Below the pieces are notes generated by a model. That model made no database searches. It saw only the letters and a program-made list of their open reading frames with translations, and was not told the DNA's origin. A stretch of DNA of 64,000 bases from Anaerolineales bacterium (GTDB lineage Bacteria > Chloroflexota > Anaerolineae > JAAEKA01), in the NCBI GenBank assembly GCA_020634615.1, contig JACKBI010000004.1:186001-250000 (forward strand), in the 5' to 3' direction. Each line of letters starts with the position of its first letter. Positions within the stretch are counted from its first letter, which is position 1. This document shows, one piece after another, positions 51,834 to 61,656 of this stretch. A program made the position numbers and the translations under genes.

Positions 51834-52310
51834 ATGGAAACACTCGACACGATCACCAATTTCATGCAAGTCCTGCCGCTGGTGGGCACCGCCGGCCAAC
51901 CGACCGCCGACCAGTTCCGCGCCGTACGCGATGCGGGCTTCGAACAGGTCATCAACCTGGCGATGTCCAACTCCACCGTCGTTCTGCCGGACGAAGCGGC
52001 GGTGGTCGCGGCTCTCGGCCTCGATTATCAGCACATTCCGGTGGTCTGGCAGAATCCGACGCTTGATGACCTGACGCAGTTCTTCGCGGTGCTGGATGCT
52101 AACAGCACACGCAAGGTCTTTGTGCATTGCGCAATGAACTACCGCGTGTCGAGCTTCATCTACCTCTACCGCGTGCTGCGCCTTGGCGCTGACGAGGAGG
52201 CGGCTCGCTGGGACCTGCTTTCTATCTGGGAGCCAGACGAGTGCTGGTCAGCCTTTATCGCCACCGCTCTGGAAGCGCACCGGGGGTCGCAAAACACCGC
52301 CGCTATTTGA
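51834..52310 (+). CDS. Protein-tyrosine-phosphatase-like protein
   Basis: 158 aa. N-terminal MQVLPLVGTAGQPTADQFRAVRDAGFEQVINLAM is typical of DSP-like phosphatases (G-QPT-DQ). The P-loop reads VHCAMNYRVSSF, that is C-x4-R, one residue shorter than the canonical C-x5-R; related bacterial proteins with HC--N-RVS share this. Activity is therefore uncertain. The 3' end overlaps the converging antiporter gene by 8 bases. The leader from the divergent promoter is about 110 bases and the ATG has no clear SD. Confidence 0.75.
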   Translation: METLDTITNFMQVLPLVGTAGQPTADQFRAVRDAGFEQVINLAMSNSTVVLPDEAAVVAALGLDYQHIPVVWQNPTLDDLTQFFAVLDANSTRKVFVHCAMNYRVSSFIYLYRVLRLGADEEAARWDLLSIWEPDECWSAFIATALEAHRGSQNTAAI

Positions 52311-53946
52311 GCAGCAGAAAGAGCAGCTGTGCCACAACGATCTTGGTCACCGTGGCAATCGGGAAGAGCAGGGCGTAGCCGGTGTTGGGCATCTCGTCCT
52401 CAGACTGTTCCAGAGCAAATCCCAGGACTGCCGGCTGGGTATGCACCCCGGCCAGCATGCCGGTCAGCAGGCCAAAGGGTATCTTGAGCACCTTGTAGCC
52501 GATCACCACGATGGAAATCGAGACGGTGAAAGTGATGAGCGCGCCGGCAATGAACAGGGTCAGCCCGTTGCCGCCGCCCAAAGTTTGCACGAATGTGTAG
52601 CCAGAGCGCAGCCCAATGCTGGCCAGCAGCAGAATCAGGCCGATCTGGCGCACCGTCAGATTGGCGCTGTATGGAAGCGTCCAGACGATCGGTCCGGTGC
52701 GGCGCAACGCACCCAGAACCAACCCCGCGATCAACGGCCCCAGCGCATTGCCCAGCTTGAAGCTGGCTCCGCCGGGCAGTGGAATGGTGATCATGCCGAT
52801 CAGCAGGCCGATGCTGAGCCCCAACCCCAGCGCCAGCAGGTCGATCTCGCTCAACGCCTTGTACGAGTCGCCGAAAAAGACCGATACGTCATCCATCCGT
52901 TCGCGCGGCGCAACCACCCGTACCCGGTCGCCAAGCTCCAGCACCGTGCTGCTTTCAGCCAGCAGATCCACATCGCCGCGACGCACGCGCGTCACGATCG
53001 CACCGTACTCCTGGGGCAATCTCAGGTCACCCAACTGGCGACCGGCGATCTTCTGGCTTGAGACAAACACCCGACGAAAATCATAGTGGCTGCGGTCCAG
53101 TTCCAGGTGGTAGTCGGTCAGCTCGCCCAGCGCAGCCACGACCACGTCCACATCCTCAGGCGCCCCCACAACACTCACCAGATCGCCCGCTTCGATGACC
53201 GTGGTCGCAGTAGCCAGAGCCTCATCATCGCCCCGCTGCAAACGGGCGAAGACGACGTGCCAGTGCCGTTGCACCACCAACTGTTGGATCGACTGGCCGA
53301 TGGCGTCAGGCTGGGTGACGCGCACGGTCCGGTTGTACAGTTCCTGCTCGACCAGGTAAATGCCGCGCAGCTTGCGGGCCTCGCCGCGGAAGTCGATGTG
53401 CCAGACGCGCTGCAAAACGTAGCTGGTTAGAATGACGCCCAGGACGCCCATGGGGTAGGCGACGGAATAGCCGACCGTTGGCTCGTTGGCCATCTGCTGC
53501 GCCATGCCCGCGGGCGCGGTGTTGGTGATCGTGTCAATGACGCTGGCCAGCGCCGGGGTGTTGGTCAGGGCACCGGCATATAGGCCGGATGTCACCGTGG
53601 CAGGCAGTCGCAGGGCGAAGTGTTCCGCGACTGCAACCAGCGCCGCAACAGCCAGCACGGCCACGGCAAACAGGTTGTCGCGCAGCCCCTTGCTGCGGAA
53701 CGAGGCAAAGAAGCCCGGGCCGCTGGTCAACCCGACAGTGTAGACAAAGAGCACCAACCCCAGATCGAAAAGTGACTGCGGAATCTTGAGGTTCGGGTCC
53801 AGCGCGCCCACCGCCAGGCCAACGAACAGAACAGCGGCGACGCCGAGGCTGGCGCCCTTGATGCGGATTCGGCCAAGGGCATAACCGACCGCTGAAACCA
53901 GAAAAAGCAGCAGCAGCGAGCTTTCGATCAGCGTGTTGATGATCAT
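52303..53946 (-). CDS. AspT/YidE-family antiporter with two TrkA-C domains
   Basis: 547 aa; the start at 53946 overlaps the upstream stop (ATGA) and opens with a membrane helix (IINTLIESSLLLLFLVSAVGYALG). About five helices (to about 175), then two RCK_C/TrkA-C domains (YNRTVRVTQPDAIGQSIQQL..VSVVGAPEDVDVVVAALGEL and FVSSQKIAGRQLGDLRLPQEYGAIVTRVRRGDVDLL), then about five more helices with the repeated GLSIGLLIGMITIPLPGG and LTGMLAGVHTQPAVLGFALEQS. This is the aspartate:alanine exchanger (AAEx) architecture. Substrate unknown; cytoplasmic TrkA-C domains suggest ligand gating. Confidence 0.88.
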   Translation of the reverse strand: MIINTLIESSLLLLFLVSAVGYALGRIRIKGASLGVAAVLFVGLAVGALDPNLKIPQSLFDLGLVLFVYTVGLTSGPGFFASFRSKGLRDNLFAVAVLAVAALVAVAEHFALRLPATVTSGLYAGALTNTPALASVIDTITNTAPAGMAQQMANEPTVGYSVAYPMGVLGVILTSYVLQRVWHIDFRGEARKLRGIYLVEQELYNRTVRVTQPDAIGQSIQQLVVQRHWHVVFARLQRGDDEALATATTVIEAGDLVSVVGAPEDVDVVVAALGELTDYHLELDRSHYDFRRVFVSSQKIAGRQLGDLRLPQEYGAIVTRVRRGDVDLLAESSTVLELGDRVRVVAPRERMDDVSVFFGDSYKALSEIDLLALGLGLSIGLLIGMITIPLPGGASFKLGNALGPLIAGLVLGALRRTGPIVWTLPYSANLTVRQIGLILLLASIGLRSGYTFVQTLGGGNGLTLFIAGALITFTVSISIVVIGYKVLKIPFGLLTGMLAGVHTQPAVLGFALEQSEDEMPNTGYALLFPIATVTKIVVAQLLFLLLK

Positions 53947-54731
53947 TGTGGTGGTTCCCAGGTGTAGTCGCAAGCCGTCGTGATCTGGCGAAATCCGAAG
54001 CGCTGCACGATGGGGCGGCTCATGGGGCTGGCGTCTATGGTCAGGAAGCGCGCGCCGCGTTGAATCGCCTCCTGGAGACGCACCGCCAGCAACGCCGTAT
54101 AGTATCCCTGTTTGCGGTAACCGGCCAGCGTTGACCCGCCCCACAGGCTGGCAAAAGGCCGGCCCTGGTCGATATAGAGCCAGCCGACGCTGACCGGCAG
54201 ATCGCCGTCGTAGCCCGCGTAGACCGACATCTTCTCCGGGAATTCACGCAGCGCTTCGCCAAGATAGGTGATGATGCCGCTCGGGTCCTCGTCCCAGACA
54301 GCTTGCTCCACCGCTTCGACATCGCTCAGCAGTTCCGGGTCATGGATACGGCGGATGTCCATATGGACTGGCTGAAGCAGCGCCGCGGGCGCTTCGCCCA
54401 GATCCAGCGCCATGATACTCTCCGGCTCATCACCGGTGAAGCCGTGCAACAGCAGGCGCGCGTTGAGGTCGGCCGGCTGGTCGTGTTCGTAGAGCTTCCA
54501 GGCTACCTTTATGCCCTGCCCGCGGCCATAATCGATCTGCTCCTGGATCACACGGTCAGCAGTGTCGGCATCCAGCCGCGAAAAGGCGATGAAGCAGCTT
54601 TCGCGGACCGCGGCAGTGTCACCCTGCAGGTGACGAATGACGGGACCTGCCTCCTCGCGCTCCGAATTGGGCCACTCAGCCTTGATGCGCTCCTCCAGAT
54701 CGTAGAGCGCCAGCAGTTCTTGCACTTCCAT
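53943..54731 (-). CDS. GNAT-family acetyltransferase
   Basis: 262 aa. The N-terminal half (1 to about 120) is helical and not diagnostic. The GNAT fold occupies the rest: IRRIHDPELLSDVEAVEQAVW, LPVSVGWLYIDQGRPFASLWGGSTLAGYRKQGYYTALL (motif A, acetyl-CoA pyrophosphate loop Q/R-x-x-G-x-G/A, here R-K-Q-G-Y-Y), LTIDASPMSRPIVQRFGF. The acceptor is unknown. It lies in an operon with an SMR transporter three bases upstream and the AspT-like antiporter overlapping downstream. Confidence 0.82.
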   Translation of the reverse strand: MEVQELLALYDLEERIKAEWPNSEREEAGPVIRHLQGDTAAVRESCFIAFSRLDADTADRVIQEQIDYGRGQGIKVAWKLYEHDQPADLNARLLLHGFTGDEPESIMALDLGEAPAALLQPVHMDIRRIHDPELLSDVEAVEQAVWDEDPSGIITYLGEALREFPEKMSVYAGYDGDLPVSVGWLYIDQGRPFASLWGGSTLAGYRKQGYYTALLAVRLQEAIQRGARFLTIDASPMSRPIVQRFGFRQITTACDYTWEPPQ

Positions 54732-54734
54732 GTG

Positions 54735-55058
54735 TTATCTCCCTACGCCGACAAAGCCAAGTCCGACCACACCGGCGATGATCAGCCCAATGGAGAGCAG
54801 CTTCAACGCGGTCAGCGGCTCATGAAAATAGACGACACCGATAGCCGCGATCAACGCCGTTCCCAGACCCGCCCAGATCGCGTACACCAAGCTCACCTCC
54901 AGCTCCTTGAGCGCCAGCGCAATTGCGCCGAGGCTGAGTGCGTAGCAGACGAACATCATCACGGAGTAAAAGGGTCGTGTTAGCCCTTCCGACAATTTCA
55001 TGCTGGTCGTGCCAACAACCTCGAGCACGATACCGATAAACAGGATCAACCAGGCCAT
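54735..55058 (-). CDS. Small multidrug resistance (SMR) family transporter
   Basis: 107 aa from the ATG at 55058 (SD AAAGGA nine bases upstream; an ATG at 55067 is too close to it). Four membrane helices. Signature Glu in WLILFIGIVLEVVGTTSMKLSEG, and YAIWAGLGTALIAAIGVVYFHEPLTALKLLSIGLIIAGVVGL are typical of EmrE/SugE proteins, which exchange protons for cationic drugs or guanidinium. First gene of a three-gene leftward operon. Confidence 0.93.
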   Translation of the reverse strand: MAWLILFIGIVLEVVGTTSMKLSEGLTRPFYSVMMFVCYALSLGAIALALKELEVSLVYAIWAGLGTALIAAIGVVYFHEPLTALKLLSIGLIIAGVVGLGFVGVGR

Positions 55059-55216
55059 CACCGACATTCCTTTGCATTCAGAAAAGAGCCAGGGAGGTCG
55101 AACCCCTGGCTGAACGGGCGAAGTCTCCACAGACACTTTCCGAGTCGCCAAGCAGGCGTCATCACTGCGACCGGCGGATTGACTCCACCAGTTTTGGTCC
55201 ATACCTTCGACCAACG

Positions 55217-55222
55217 ATTATA
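55217..55222 (-). promoter_or_regulatory. Promoter of the SMR-GNAT-antiporter operon
   Basis: Perfect TATAAT on the minus strand; TTGGCT 18 bases upstream is the likely -35. The surrounding GGCAATGTATAATCG is identical to that before tRNA-Pro. The leader would be about 150 bases. Confidence 0.7.
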
Positions 55223-55386
55223 CATTGCCAGCCGTGCAACAGCCAATGTCACGGGCTCTGTGGAACGCGGGGAGGCCGCACCGGCAGTGGACTGTATGTT
55301 GTTGCCAAAGGGCCAGAAACACCTGCATATAGTGGGCAAAAATGCCTCACAATTATTGCCGGCCCGGTCAGTTGACAGGCTGCAAA

Positions 55387-55416
55387 TTGGGATAACCGGG
55401 CGTTTTGTGGTATGAT
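55387..55416 (+). promoter_or_regulatory. Promoter of gyrA
   Basis: TTGGGA (55387-55392), 18-base spacer ending TGTGG, TATGAT (55411-55416). Confidence 0.7.
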
Positions 55417-55442
55417 TGCATCACTATTTGACAGACGCACCG

Positions 55443-55482
55443 CGGGGTTGCTGCCAATCGTTTCAGCAGCCCCGTATTGTTT
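55443..55482 (+). promoter_or_regulatory. Hairpin with T-rich tail in the gyrA leader
   Basis: CGGGGTTGCTG (55443-55453) pairs with CAGCAGCCCCG (55464-55474), one G-U, followed by TATTGTTT. It lies about 20 bases after the predicted transcript start and 33 before the ATG. It has the form of an intrinsic attenuator, or of a supercoiling/RNA-stability element. Confidence 0.5.
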
Positions 55483-55514
55483 GCATAACACTTGCGAGGA
55501 ACATCCCCCTGGCT

Positions 55515-58046
55515 ATGACAGAATCTGATCCCTTGGGAACAACTGAGTCGCCCGAAGCGCTGAGTGACAACAACGCTGGCGCGATACGGTCTGTAAACAT
55601 CGAGAATGAGATGCGCGAGGCTTACCTCGACTACGCGATGAGCGTCATCGTCTCGCGCGCGCTGCCCGATGCCCGCGACGGCCTGAAACCGGTCCAGCGG
55701 CGTATTCTGTACGCAATGCATGACATGGGCATGCGCCCCTCCTCCCCGTACCGCAAGTCGGCCCGCATCGTCGGTGAAGTGCTGGGCAAGTACCATCCCC
55801 ACGGCGACACGGCCGTCTATGACGCGATGGCACGCATGGCCCAGGATTTCAGCCTGCGCTACCCACTGGTGGACGGCCAGGGAAACTTCGGCTCGGTGGA
55901 CGGTGATAGCCCGGCCGCCATGCGTTACACCGAGGCGCGCCTGGCGCGGATCGCCGAGACTCTCCTGCAAGACATCGATATGGACACCGTCGATTGGCGG
56001 GAGAATTTCGACGGCAGCCTGCAGGAGCCTGCGGTTCTGCCTTCGATCCTGCCCAACATGCTGGTCAACGGCGCATCAGGCATCGCCGTCGGCATGGCGA
56101 CCAACGTACCGCCCCACCATCTGGGCGAGGTTGCCGACGCGGTCGTCCATGTCATCGACAACTGGGAGCGACTGGAAGAGATCACGCTGGAAGAGTTGAT
56201 GGAGTTCGTCAAAGGCCCCGACTTTCCCACCGGCGGCACGGTCATGGGACTGGACGGCATTCGTTCGGCCTACGCCACCGGCCGCGGCCACATCCAGATG
56301 CGGGCCGTCGCCCGGATCGAAGAGGCGCGCGGCCGCTTCCAGATCATCGTCACCGAAATTCCCTACCAGCTCAACAAGACCAACCTGCTGGAACGCATCG
56401 CTGAGCTTGCCCGAGAAGGGCGTCTCGATCAGATCAGCGACCTGCGCGACGAGTCGGACCGTACCGGCATGCGCATCGTTATTGAACTGAAGCGCGGCAG
56501 CGCGCCGCGCAAGACGCTCAACCGCCTCTTCAAGTACACGCCACTCCAGTCCACATTCGCCATCAACATGCTGGCGTTGGTCAACGGCGAGCCGCGCCTG
56601 CTGTCGCTGAAACGCGCGCTCTACATCTTCATCGAACATCGCCAGGAAGTCATCACCCGCCGCAGCCTGTTCGAACTGGACAAACTGCGCGCCCGTGCTC
56701 ACATCCTCGAAGGACTGCGCATCGCCCTGCAATTCCTGGACGAAGTCATCGAGACGATCCGCAGTTCCGAGAGCGCCGAGGCGGCCCGCAGCGCGTTGAT
56801 GGAGCGTTTCGGCCTCAGCGAACTGCAAGCGCAGGCGATCCTCGACCTGCAACTGCGCCGCCTGGCAGCGCTGGAACAGCAGAAGATCGAAGACGAATAC
56901 AGCCAGGTCATGGCGCGCATCGAATGGTTGGAGGACTTGCTGGCCAACCCCAACAAGATTCTGGCGCTGGTTCGGGAAGAGACGCTGTCGCTCAAGGAAC
57001 GCTTCAACGACAAGCGTCGCACCGAAATCTCGCACGAGGCAGCGGCTGAGCTGCGCGAAGAAGACCTCACACCCAACGATCCGGTGTTGATCACCATCAC
57101 GCAGAACAGTTATGTCAAACGGACCGCTGCCCAGCAATTCCGAGCGCAGGGACGCGGCGGCCGCGGCGTGATGGGCATGGCCACCCGAGACGAGGACGAG
57201 ATCGCCCATTTGCATTTCGCACACGCACACGACCACGTCCTCTTCTTCACCAACCGCGGCCGGGTTTTCTCCGACCGGGTCTGGAACCTGCCTGAAGCGG
57301 CCCGTACCGGCAAGGGACTGCCGCTGGTCAACGTCCTCAATCTCGGCCCGCGCGAAACCGTCACCTCGCTGGTGCTGGTAGAGGACTTCTCAGAGGCACG
57401 CTACATCAGCCTGTTGACGACCCAGGGTCGTATCAAGCGGGTGGAGTTGAGCGAATTCGCCAGCGTGCGGCCGTCCGGCATCATCGCGATGAACCTGGAC
57501 CCCGGCGACGAGCTGTCATGGGCAAGAACCACCAGCGGCGACCAGGAGTTGATCGTGGTCACCGCTGGCGGGCTGGCGCTGCGCTTCGACGAGAACGCCG
57601 TTCGTCCCATGGGCCGCGCCGCTGCGGGTGTCTGGGCGATTCGCCTGCGCCCGGACGACCAGGTCACCGGCTTCGACGTCGTCAACCCCGACGGCGATTT
57701 GTTGGTGGTTACCGCCAAAGGCTACGGCAAGCGTACGCCTCTCAGCCAGTACGCGGCCAAGAGTCGCTACACTCAGGGCATCCTGACCATCGACCATACC
57801 CGTCTGGACGAAACCGGTCCCGTCATCACCGGCCGCGTCGTCGATCCCGACGACCAGATCTCGTTGATCACCACCGGCGGCATCATCATTCGTATGCGAG
57901 TCAGCGACGTCAACCAGATGGGACGGGCGACCAAGGGCGTCAAAATGGTCAACCTGGACGACGGTCACACCGTCTCCGCCTGCGCCCGCATCCGCGCGAC
58001 GGAGGCCAGCAAGGCTGAAGGGGAAGCACAAGAACCGGCGGGATAG
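55515..58046 (+). CDS. gyrA: DNA gyrase subunit A
   Basis: 843 aa from the ATG at 55515. Typical N-terminus (IENEMREAYLDYAMSVIVSRALPDARDGLKPVQRRILYAM), quinolone-resistance region YHPHGDTAVYDAMARMAQ (Thr at the Ser83 position, Asp at 87), active-site Tyr138 in MRYTEARL, DFPTGG, NLLERIAELAREGR, and the C-terminal beta-pinwheel with the GyrA box AQGRGGRG near residue 548, which marks it as gyrase rather than topoisomerase IV. It wraps DNA and introduces negative supercoils with GyrB, which is not in the window. The leader holds an attenuator-like hairpin and a perfect palindrome follows the stop. Confidence 0.96.
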   Translation: MTESDPLGTTESPEALSDNNAGAIRSVNIENEMREAYLDYAMSVIVSRALPDARDGLKPVQRRILYAMHDMGMRPSSPYRKSARIVGEVLGKYHPHGDTAVYDAMARMAQDFSLRYPLVDGQGNFGSVDGDSPAAMRYTEARLARIAETLLQDIDMDTVDWRENFDGSLQEPAVLPSILPNMLVNGASGIAVGMATNVPPHHLGEVADAVVHVIDNWERLEEITLEELMEFVKGPDFPTGGTVMGLDGIRSAYATGRGHIQMRAVARIEEARGRFQIIVTEIPYQLNKTNLLERIAELAREGRLDQISDLRDESDRTGMRIVIELKRGSAPRKTLNRLFKYTPLQSTFAINMLALVNGEPRLLSLKRALYIFIEHRQEVITRRSLFELDKLRARAHILEGLRIALQFLDEVIETIRSSESAEAARSALMERFGLSELQAQAILDLQLRRLAALEQQKIEDEYSQVMARIEWLEDLLANPNKILALVREETLSLKERFNDKRRTEISHEAAAELREEDLTPNDPVLITITQNSYVKRTAAQQFRAQGRGGRGVMGMATRDEDEIAHLHFAHAHDHVLFFTNRGRVFSDRVWNLPEAARTGKGLPLVNVLNLGPRETVTSLVLVEDFSEARYISLLTTQGRIKRVELSEFASVRPSGIIAMNLDPGDELSWARTTSGDQELIVVTAGGLALRFDENAVRPMGRAAAGVWAIRLRPDDQVTGFDVVNPDGDLLVVTAKGYGKRTPLSQYAAKSRYTQGILTIDHTRLDETGPVITGRVVDPDDQISLITTGGIIIRMRVSDVNQMGRATKGVKMVNLDDGHTVSACARIRATEASKAEGEAQEPAG

Positions 58047-58079
58047 TCTGCCCTTCTGGCTTCATCTGAAATACGCGAC

Positions 58080-58107
58080 GAGACCAGTGTGGATCCACAC
58101 TGGTCTC
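58080..58107. terminator. 28-base perfect palindrome after gyrA
   Basis: GAGACCAGTGTG-GATC-CACACTGGTCTC, with GCGA/TCGC continuing outward after one mismatch. A 12-bp stem or longer, 33 bases after the gyrA stop. No T run, so termination is by structure or it is a protein-binding site. Confidence 0.65.
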
Positions 58108-58181
58108 ATCGCGCATTCGCGTGGAAAGAAGTCACAGCAAATCGACAGTAAGATGATAGGCCGATGCGCACATTTTCGACC

Positions 58182-58187
58182 TATAAT
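58182..58187 (+). promoter_or_regulatory. -10 element before the PA14-protein gene
   Basis: Perfect TATAAT about 100 bases before the SD/ATG at 58287. The -35 region is poor. Confidence 0.5.
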
Positions 58188-58286
58188 GAGACCGTAACGC
58201 GTTCTTTTTTGTCAGCCCGCGCACCCGAGGATAAGTGCATTGGCATAACCTCTCACGCTCGTCAACACCTTGGGAAGGAGACCACC

Positions 58287-61200
58287 ATGTATATCGTGCG
58301 AACTGCCAGTCTGTTTGTCCTGATCCTGGCTCTGCTGGCGTCCGCAGCGCCGCAGGCCGGCGCTCAACAGGAAACGTCACAGCCACCTCCACCCACCAAT
58401 CGCGTGCAGAGCCCGCCGGTGGGGCCGATCCAGGGACCAGACGGCCTGTGGATGATGCCGGCCGGCGCCGATAGGGCTGCTGAAGGTATGGAGCTTGCGC
58501 CACAGTCCACGGGTGGACCCGACGAGTTCGGCTACACCTGGGACGATTCGGTCCCGCTGAACTGGATCGATGCCAGCGGCGGCATCGAGACCGGCATCAC
58601 CAGCACCGTCGACCATGTCGGGCCGATCAATATCGGCTTTCCGTTCAAGTACTACGAGAATACCCGCAGCCAGATCTACATCTCGCGCTTCGGCTTCCTG
58701 GCTTTCAACGACGATGGGATCTATAACAGTCAATCATCGGTACCCAGTACGGAAAAGCCAGACGACGTGATCGCCCCACTTGGGTGCCGGTGGACAGCCT
58801 CAACGGCTACGTGCGCTATCTGCGCGGCGGCGTCAGCGCCCAACCGCTGGTTTGTTGTGGAATGGAACCGTCTGGTCAGCGACTATCTGCGACGATCCGC
58901 CGGAAGAATACCTTCGAGGCAATCCTACGTGAGAGCGGAGATATCATCTTCCAATACGGTGCAATGTCCGTTAGCGGCGGTTGCTGGTGCCAGGCATCTG
59001 GAATCGAAGATGCTGCCGGCCTTGATGGCCTTGCGATCACGACGTTCTGTGAGAACATTCGAGAATAACCACGCCGTCCAAATCTGCGACCGTCGCCGTC
59101 GGCGCGAGTTGGGCTATCGTCGCTGTTTCAGGGCGAATTCACCTCGCCCGGCGAGAAGAGCGTCTTTCAGATACCGATCCGCAACACCGGCGACCTTGAG
59201 CCGACACGTTCGATCTGACGGTCTCATCGCCCTGGCCCGCTATCGCTCTTTTCCTCAGACGGCGTAACTCCCCTGATGGATACGGATGGCGACGGCATGG
59301 TGGACACGGGTGCGTTGGCGCAAGGACAGAGCCGAACGGTCTTTGTCGAGATCCGACGCCTGGCGGCCTTCAGTGGGCCAACGAAACGCGGCCGATATCC
59401 AGATTCGTTCGTCGCGTGATGTTGCCAAGAAGAAAACGGTGTCGCTAGTCACCAGCGTGCCCACCAACTTCCTTCAGGCTTTTCAGGACGGAGTAGGCAG
59501 CGCGATGCGGCTGTCGTTGCAGCGTCCCGAGGCCCAGGCTGAACGCCAGGTGTTCGCAAGTTCGTATGGTCACTACTCACCGTCGATCGCTGAGATGCAT
59601 GACCATAACGTCGTCTACGCCTGGAGAACCGGACGCTGTCTGGACTCTATCTGTAGCCGTTATGGGTATGAAATCGAATATGCGATCCTCGATCCCTATG
59701 GCGAAGTGGTAAGGGAAGCCAGCAAGCTGACCGACTACAGCGCGGCGACGTTGGATACCTACGACTACGATCCTGTCATGGCGGTTGCGCCTGACGGCCG
59801 GATCGGCGTTCTCTGGCGGCAACACCGCTACAATCAGTCTAACGACAAATTCAACGAGAACATCTACTTCGCTGTCCTTGGTTCTGGTGGCGCGATTTTG
59901 GTGGCGCCCACGAACCTCACCAACAACGGCGTGTGGGGCAGCTATTCAGATATCGGCGTGCCCGGATTCTACAATCCACGAATCTCCGCGGCGGGCGACA
60001 ATCCCTTCTTCATTGCTGCCTGGAGTCGCTCTGAATATGGGCCTCCCTCGGGTAACTGCACCAGCTATTGCGCAATAGAAGATATTTGGTATACCGTGCG
60101 AGATAGCAACGGCGTGATGGTTCAAGGCGTCTCGAAACTAACCAACGACTCACCGGGATATGAGGATGGCTATGGCTATCCAGCGCTAGCCACTTTAGCT
60201 GGCGACAAGACGTTGCTGGCCTGGACGCGCAGCGGCGCCCACGGGGATATCTATTACGTTGTCCTGAACAGTTGGGGGTCCGTCGTGCGCGGTAGCCAGC
60301 CCCTTTCGACCGACAGTTCCGCGGACTGGGGAGCCGACGCAGTAGCATTAGATGATGGGCGGATCCTGGTAGCCTGGAATGGAACCGTTCCCCAAAACCA
60401 GGGCGAGCGTGGCTGGACCGCCAGTTTCTTCAACAACGAAAACCTGAGCGGAACACCGGTACTGGTGCGTACAGACCCCACAATCAACTTCAACTGGTTT
60501 GATGATCCTCCGGGACCCGGTGTAAATCCTGACCACTTCTCGGTGCGGTGGCAAAGCACTATGACTCTGGCGGCTGGCAAGTACGAGATTACCATGGGAA
60601 GTGACGACGGGAGCAGACTCTGGATTGATGGTCAGCTCGTTTACGATCGCTGGAACGACTGCTGTCAGTACTGGAACAAGAGCGTGGATCTAAGCGCGGG
60701 CCCACACATTTTCAAGATGGAAATGCGCGAAATCGACGGTTGGTCATGGGCTTATCTGGTGTGGCGGCGCACTCCCAATCAGGTGATTCGATATGCGGTG
60801 ATGGACAGCAACTACAATCTGATCGTAGGTCCTACGGCGTTGGACAACCCCGCTGCTCGAACCGGTGACGGCTATGTTTCGGTAACTAAAGACCAGGCCA
60901 ATCGTGCGATACTGACCTGGATGGACTACGACTACAGTAGTCGTCAGAATTTGTACTACGCCTTGCTGCGTAGCAACGGCACGGTGCAAACGCAGCCGAT
61001 GATTTTCCGCAGCAGCCAGGCATCTCAGCCCTATCTAGTGTCCAGTTTCGAAGGCTCAGGCAGCACCTCCTACAGTTGGACACCGCCGGCCGGCGTGGAC
61101 AACAGGCTCACCCTTGAACAATCTGCCTACAGCGGTGCAGTCCATGGCGATGCTGTCATTGACATCCACTACAGCGGCCGCGGCGGGCAGAAAGCGACCG

Positions 61201-61496
61201 GCGTCGTGCTGACCGCAACGCTCGATCCGCGTCTGGCTTATCGGAGCGACACCACCGGCGTGACACCGACGGTCAACGGCAACATGGTGACTTGGAATCT
61301 ACCGGACGTTCGCCTCTTCGACCAGCATGAGTTCATACTACAACTACAGGTCACCAGCGGCGCACTCGGGGACCAAATTCCTGTACATCTAGCTTTGACA
61401 TCGACGCAGCCCGATCTGAACCCGGACGACAACGTTGCCTCAGTCGCAGTTCGTGTGGATCGTCCGCTATATCTGCCGTTGGCTTTGCGGCAATAA
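58287..61496 (+). pseudogene. Broken secreted protein with PA14 domain
   Basis: SD GGAAGGAG precedes the ATG at 58287, which gives a signal peptide (YIVRTASLFVLILALLASAAPQAGA). The first 480 bases stay in frame (DEFGYTWDDSVPLNWIDASGGIETGIT, QIYISRFGFLAFND). From about 58770 to 59400 the coherent protein hops between all three frames at least six times (VPVDSLNGYVRYLRGG, RWFVVEWNRL, NTFEAILRESGDIIFQYG, FQGEFTSPGEKSVFQIPIRNTGD, TFDLTVSSPWPAIALF, DTDGDGMVDTGALAQGQSRTVFVEI). A long intact frame then runs to 61496: a beta-propeller-like part, a PA14 domain (WTASFFNNENLSGTP, SDDGSRLWIDGQLVYDRW, GPHIFKMEMREIDGWSW) and a DUF11-like end closing YLPLALRQ. Either a recent pseudogene or locally poor sequence. 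Confidence 0.75.
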
Positions 61497-61590
61497 AGCA
61501 CCCGAGTTCTGACGGGCAGGAAAGCACCGATCAACCAAGCCCAAATTTCATCAGAAATCGGATCTCAGACGAGAAAGATACTCAGATAGA

Positions 61591-61617
61591 GGCGCCGCCA
61601 GTTGTGGCGGCGTCTTT
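61591..61617 (+). terminator. Terminator before the AlbA-type regulator
   Basis: GGCGCCGCC, loop AGTTGT, GGCGGCGTC, then TTT; nine pairs with one G-U. Confidence 0.65.
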
Positions 61618-61638
61618 GCTGTGCGGCGCACGTCACTT

Positions 61639-61649
61639 TGTGGTAGAAT
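61639..61649 (+). promoter_or_regulatory. Extended -10, leaderless start
   Basis: TGTGG followed by TAGAAT (61644-61649), ending 7 bases before the ATG at 61657. No SD lies between, so the transcript should begin at or next to the start codon. The -35 is unclear. Confidence 0.6.
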
Positions 61650-61656
61650 ACAGCCG

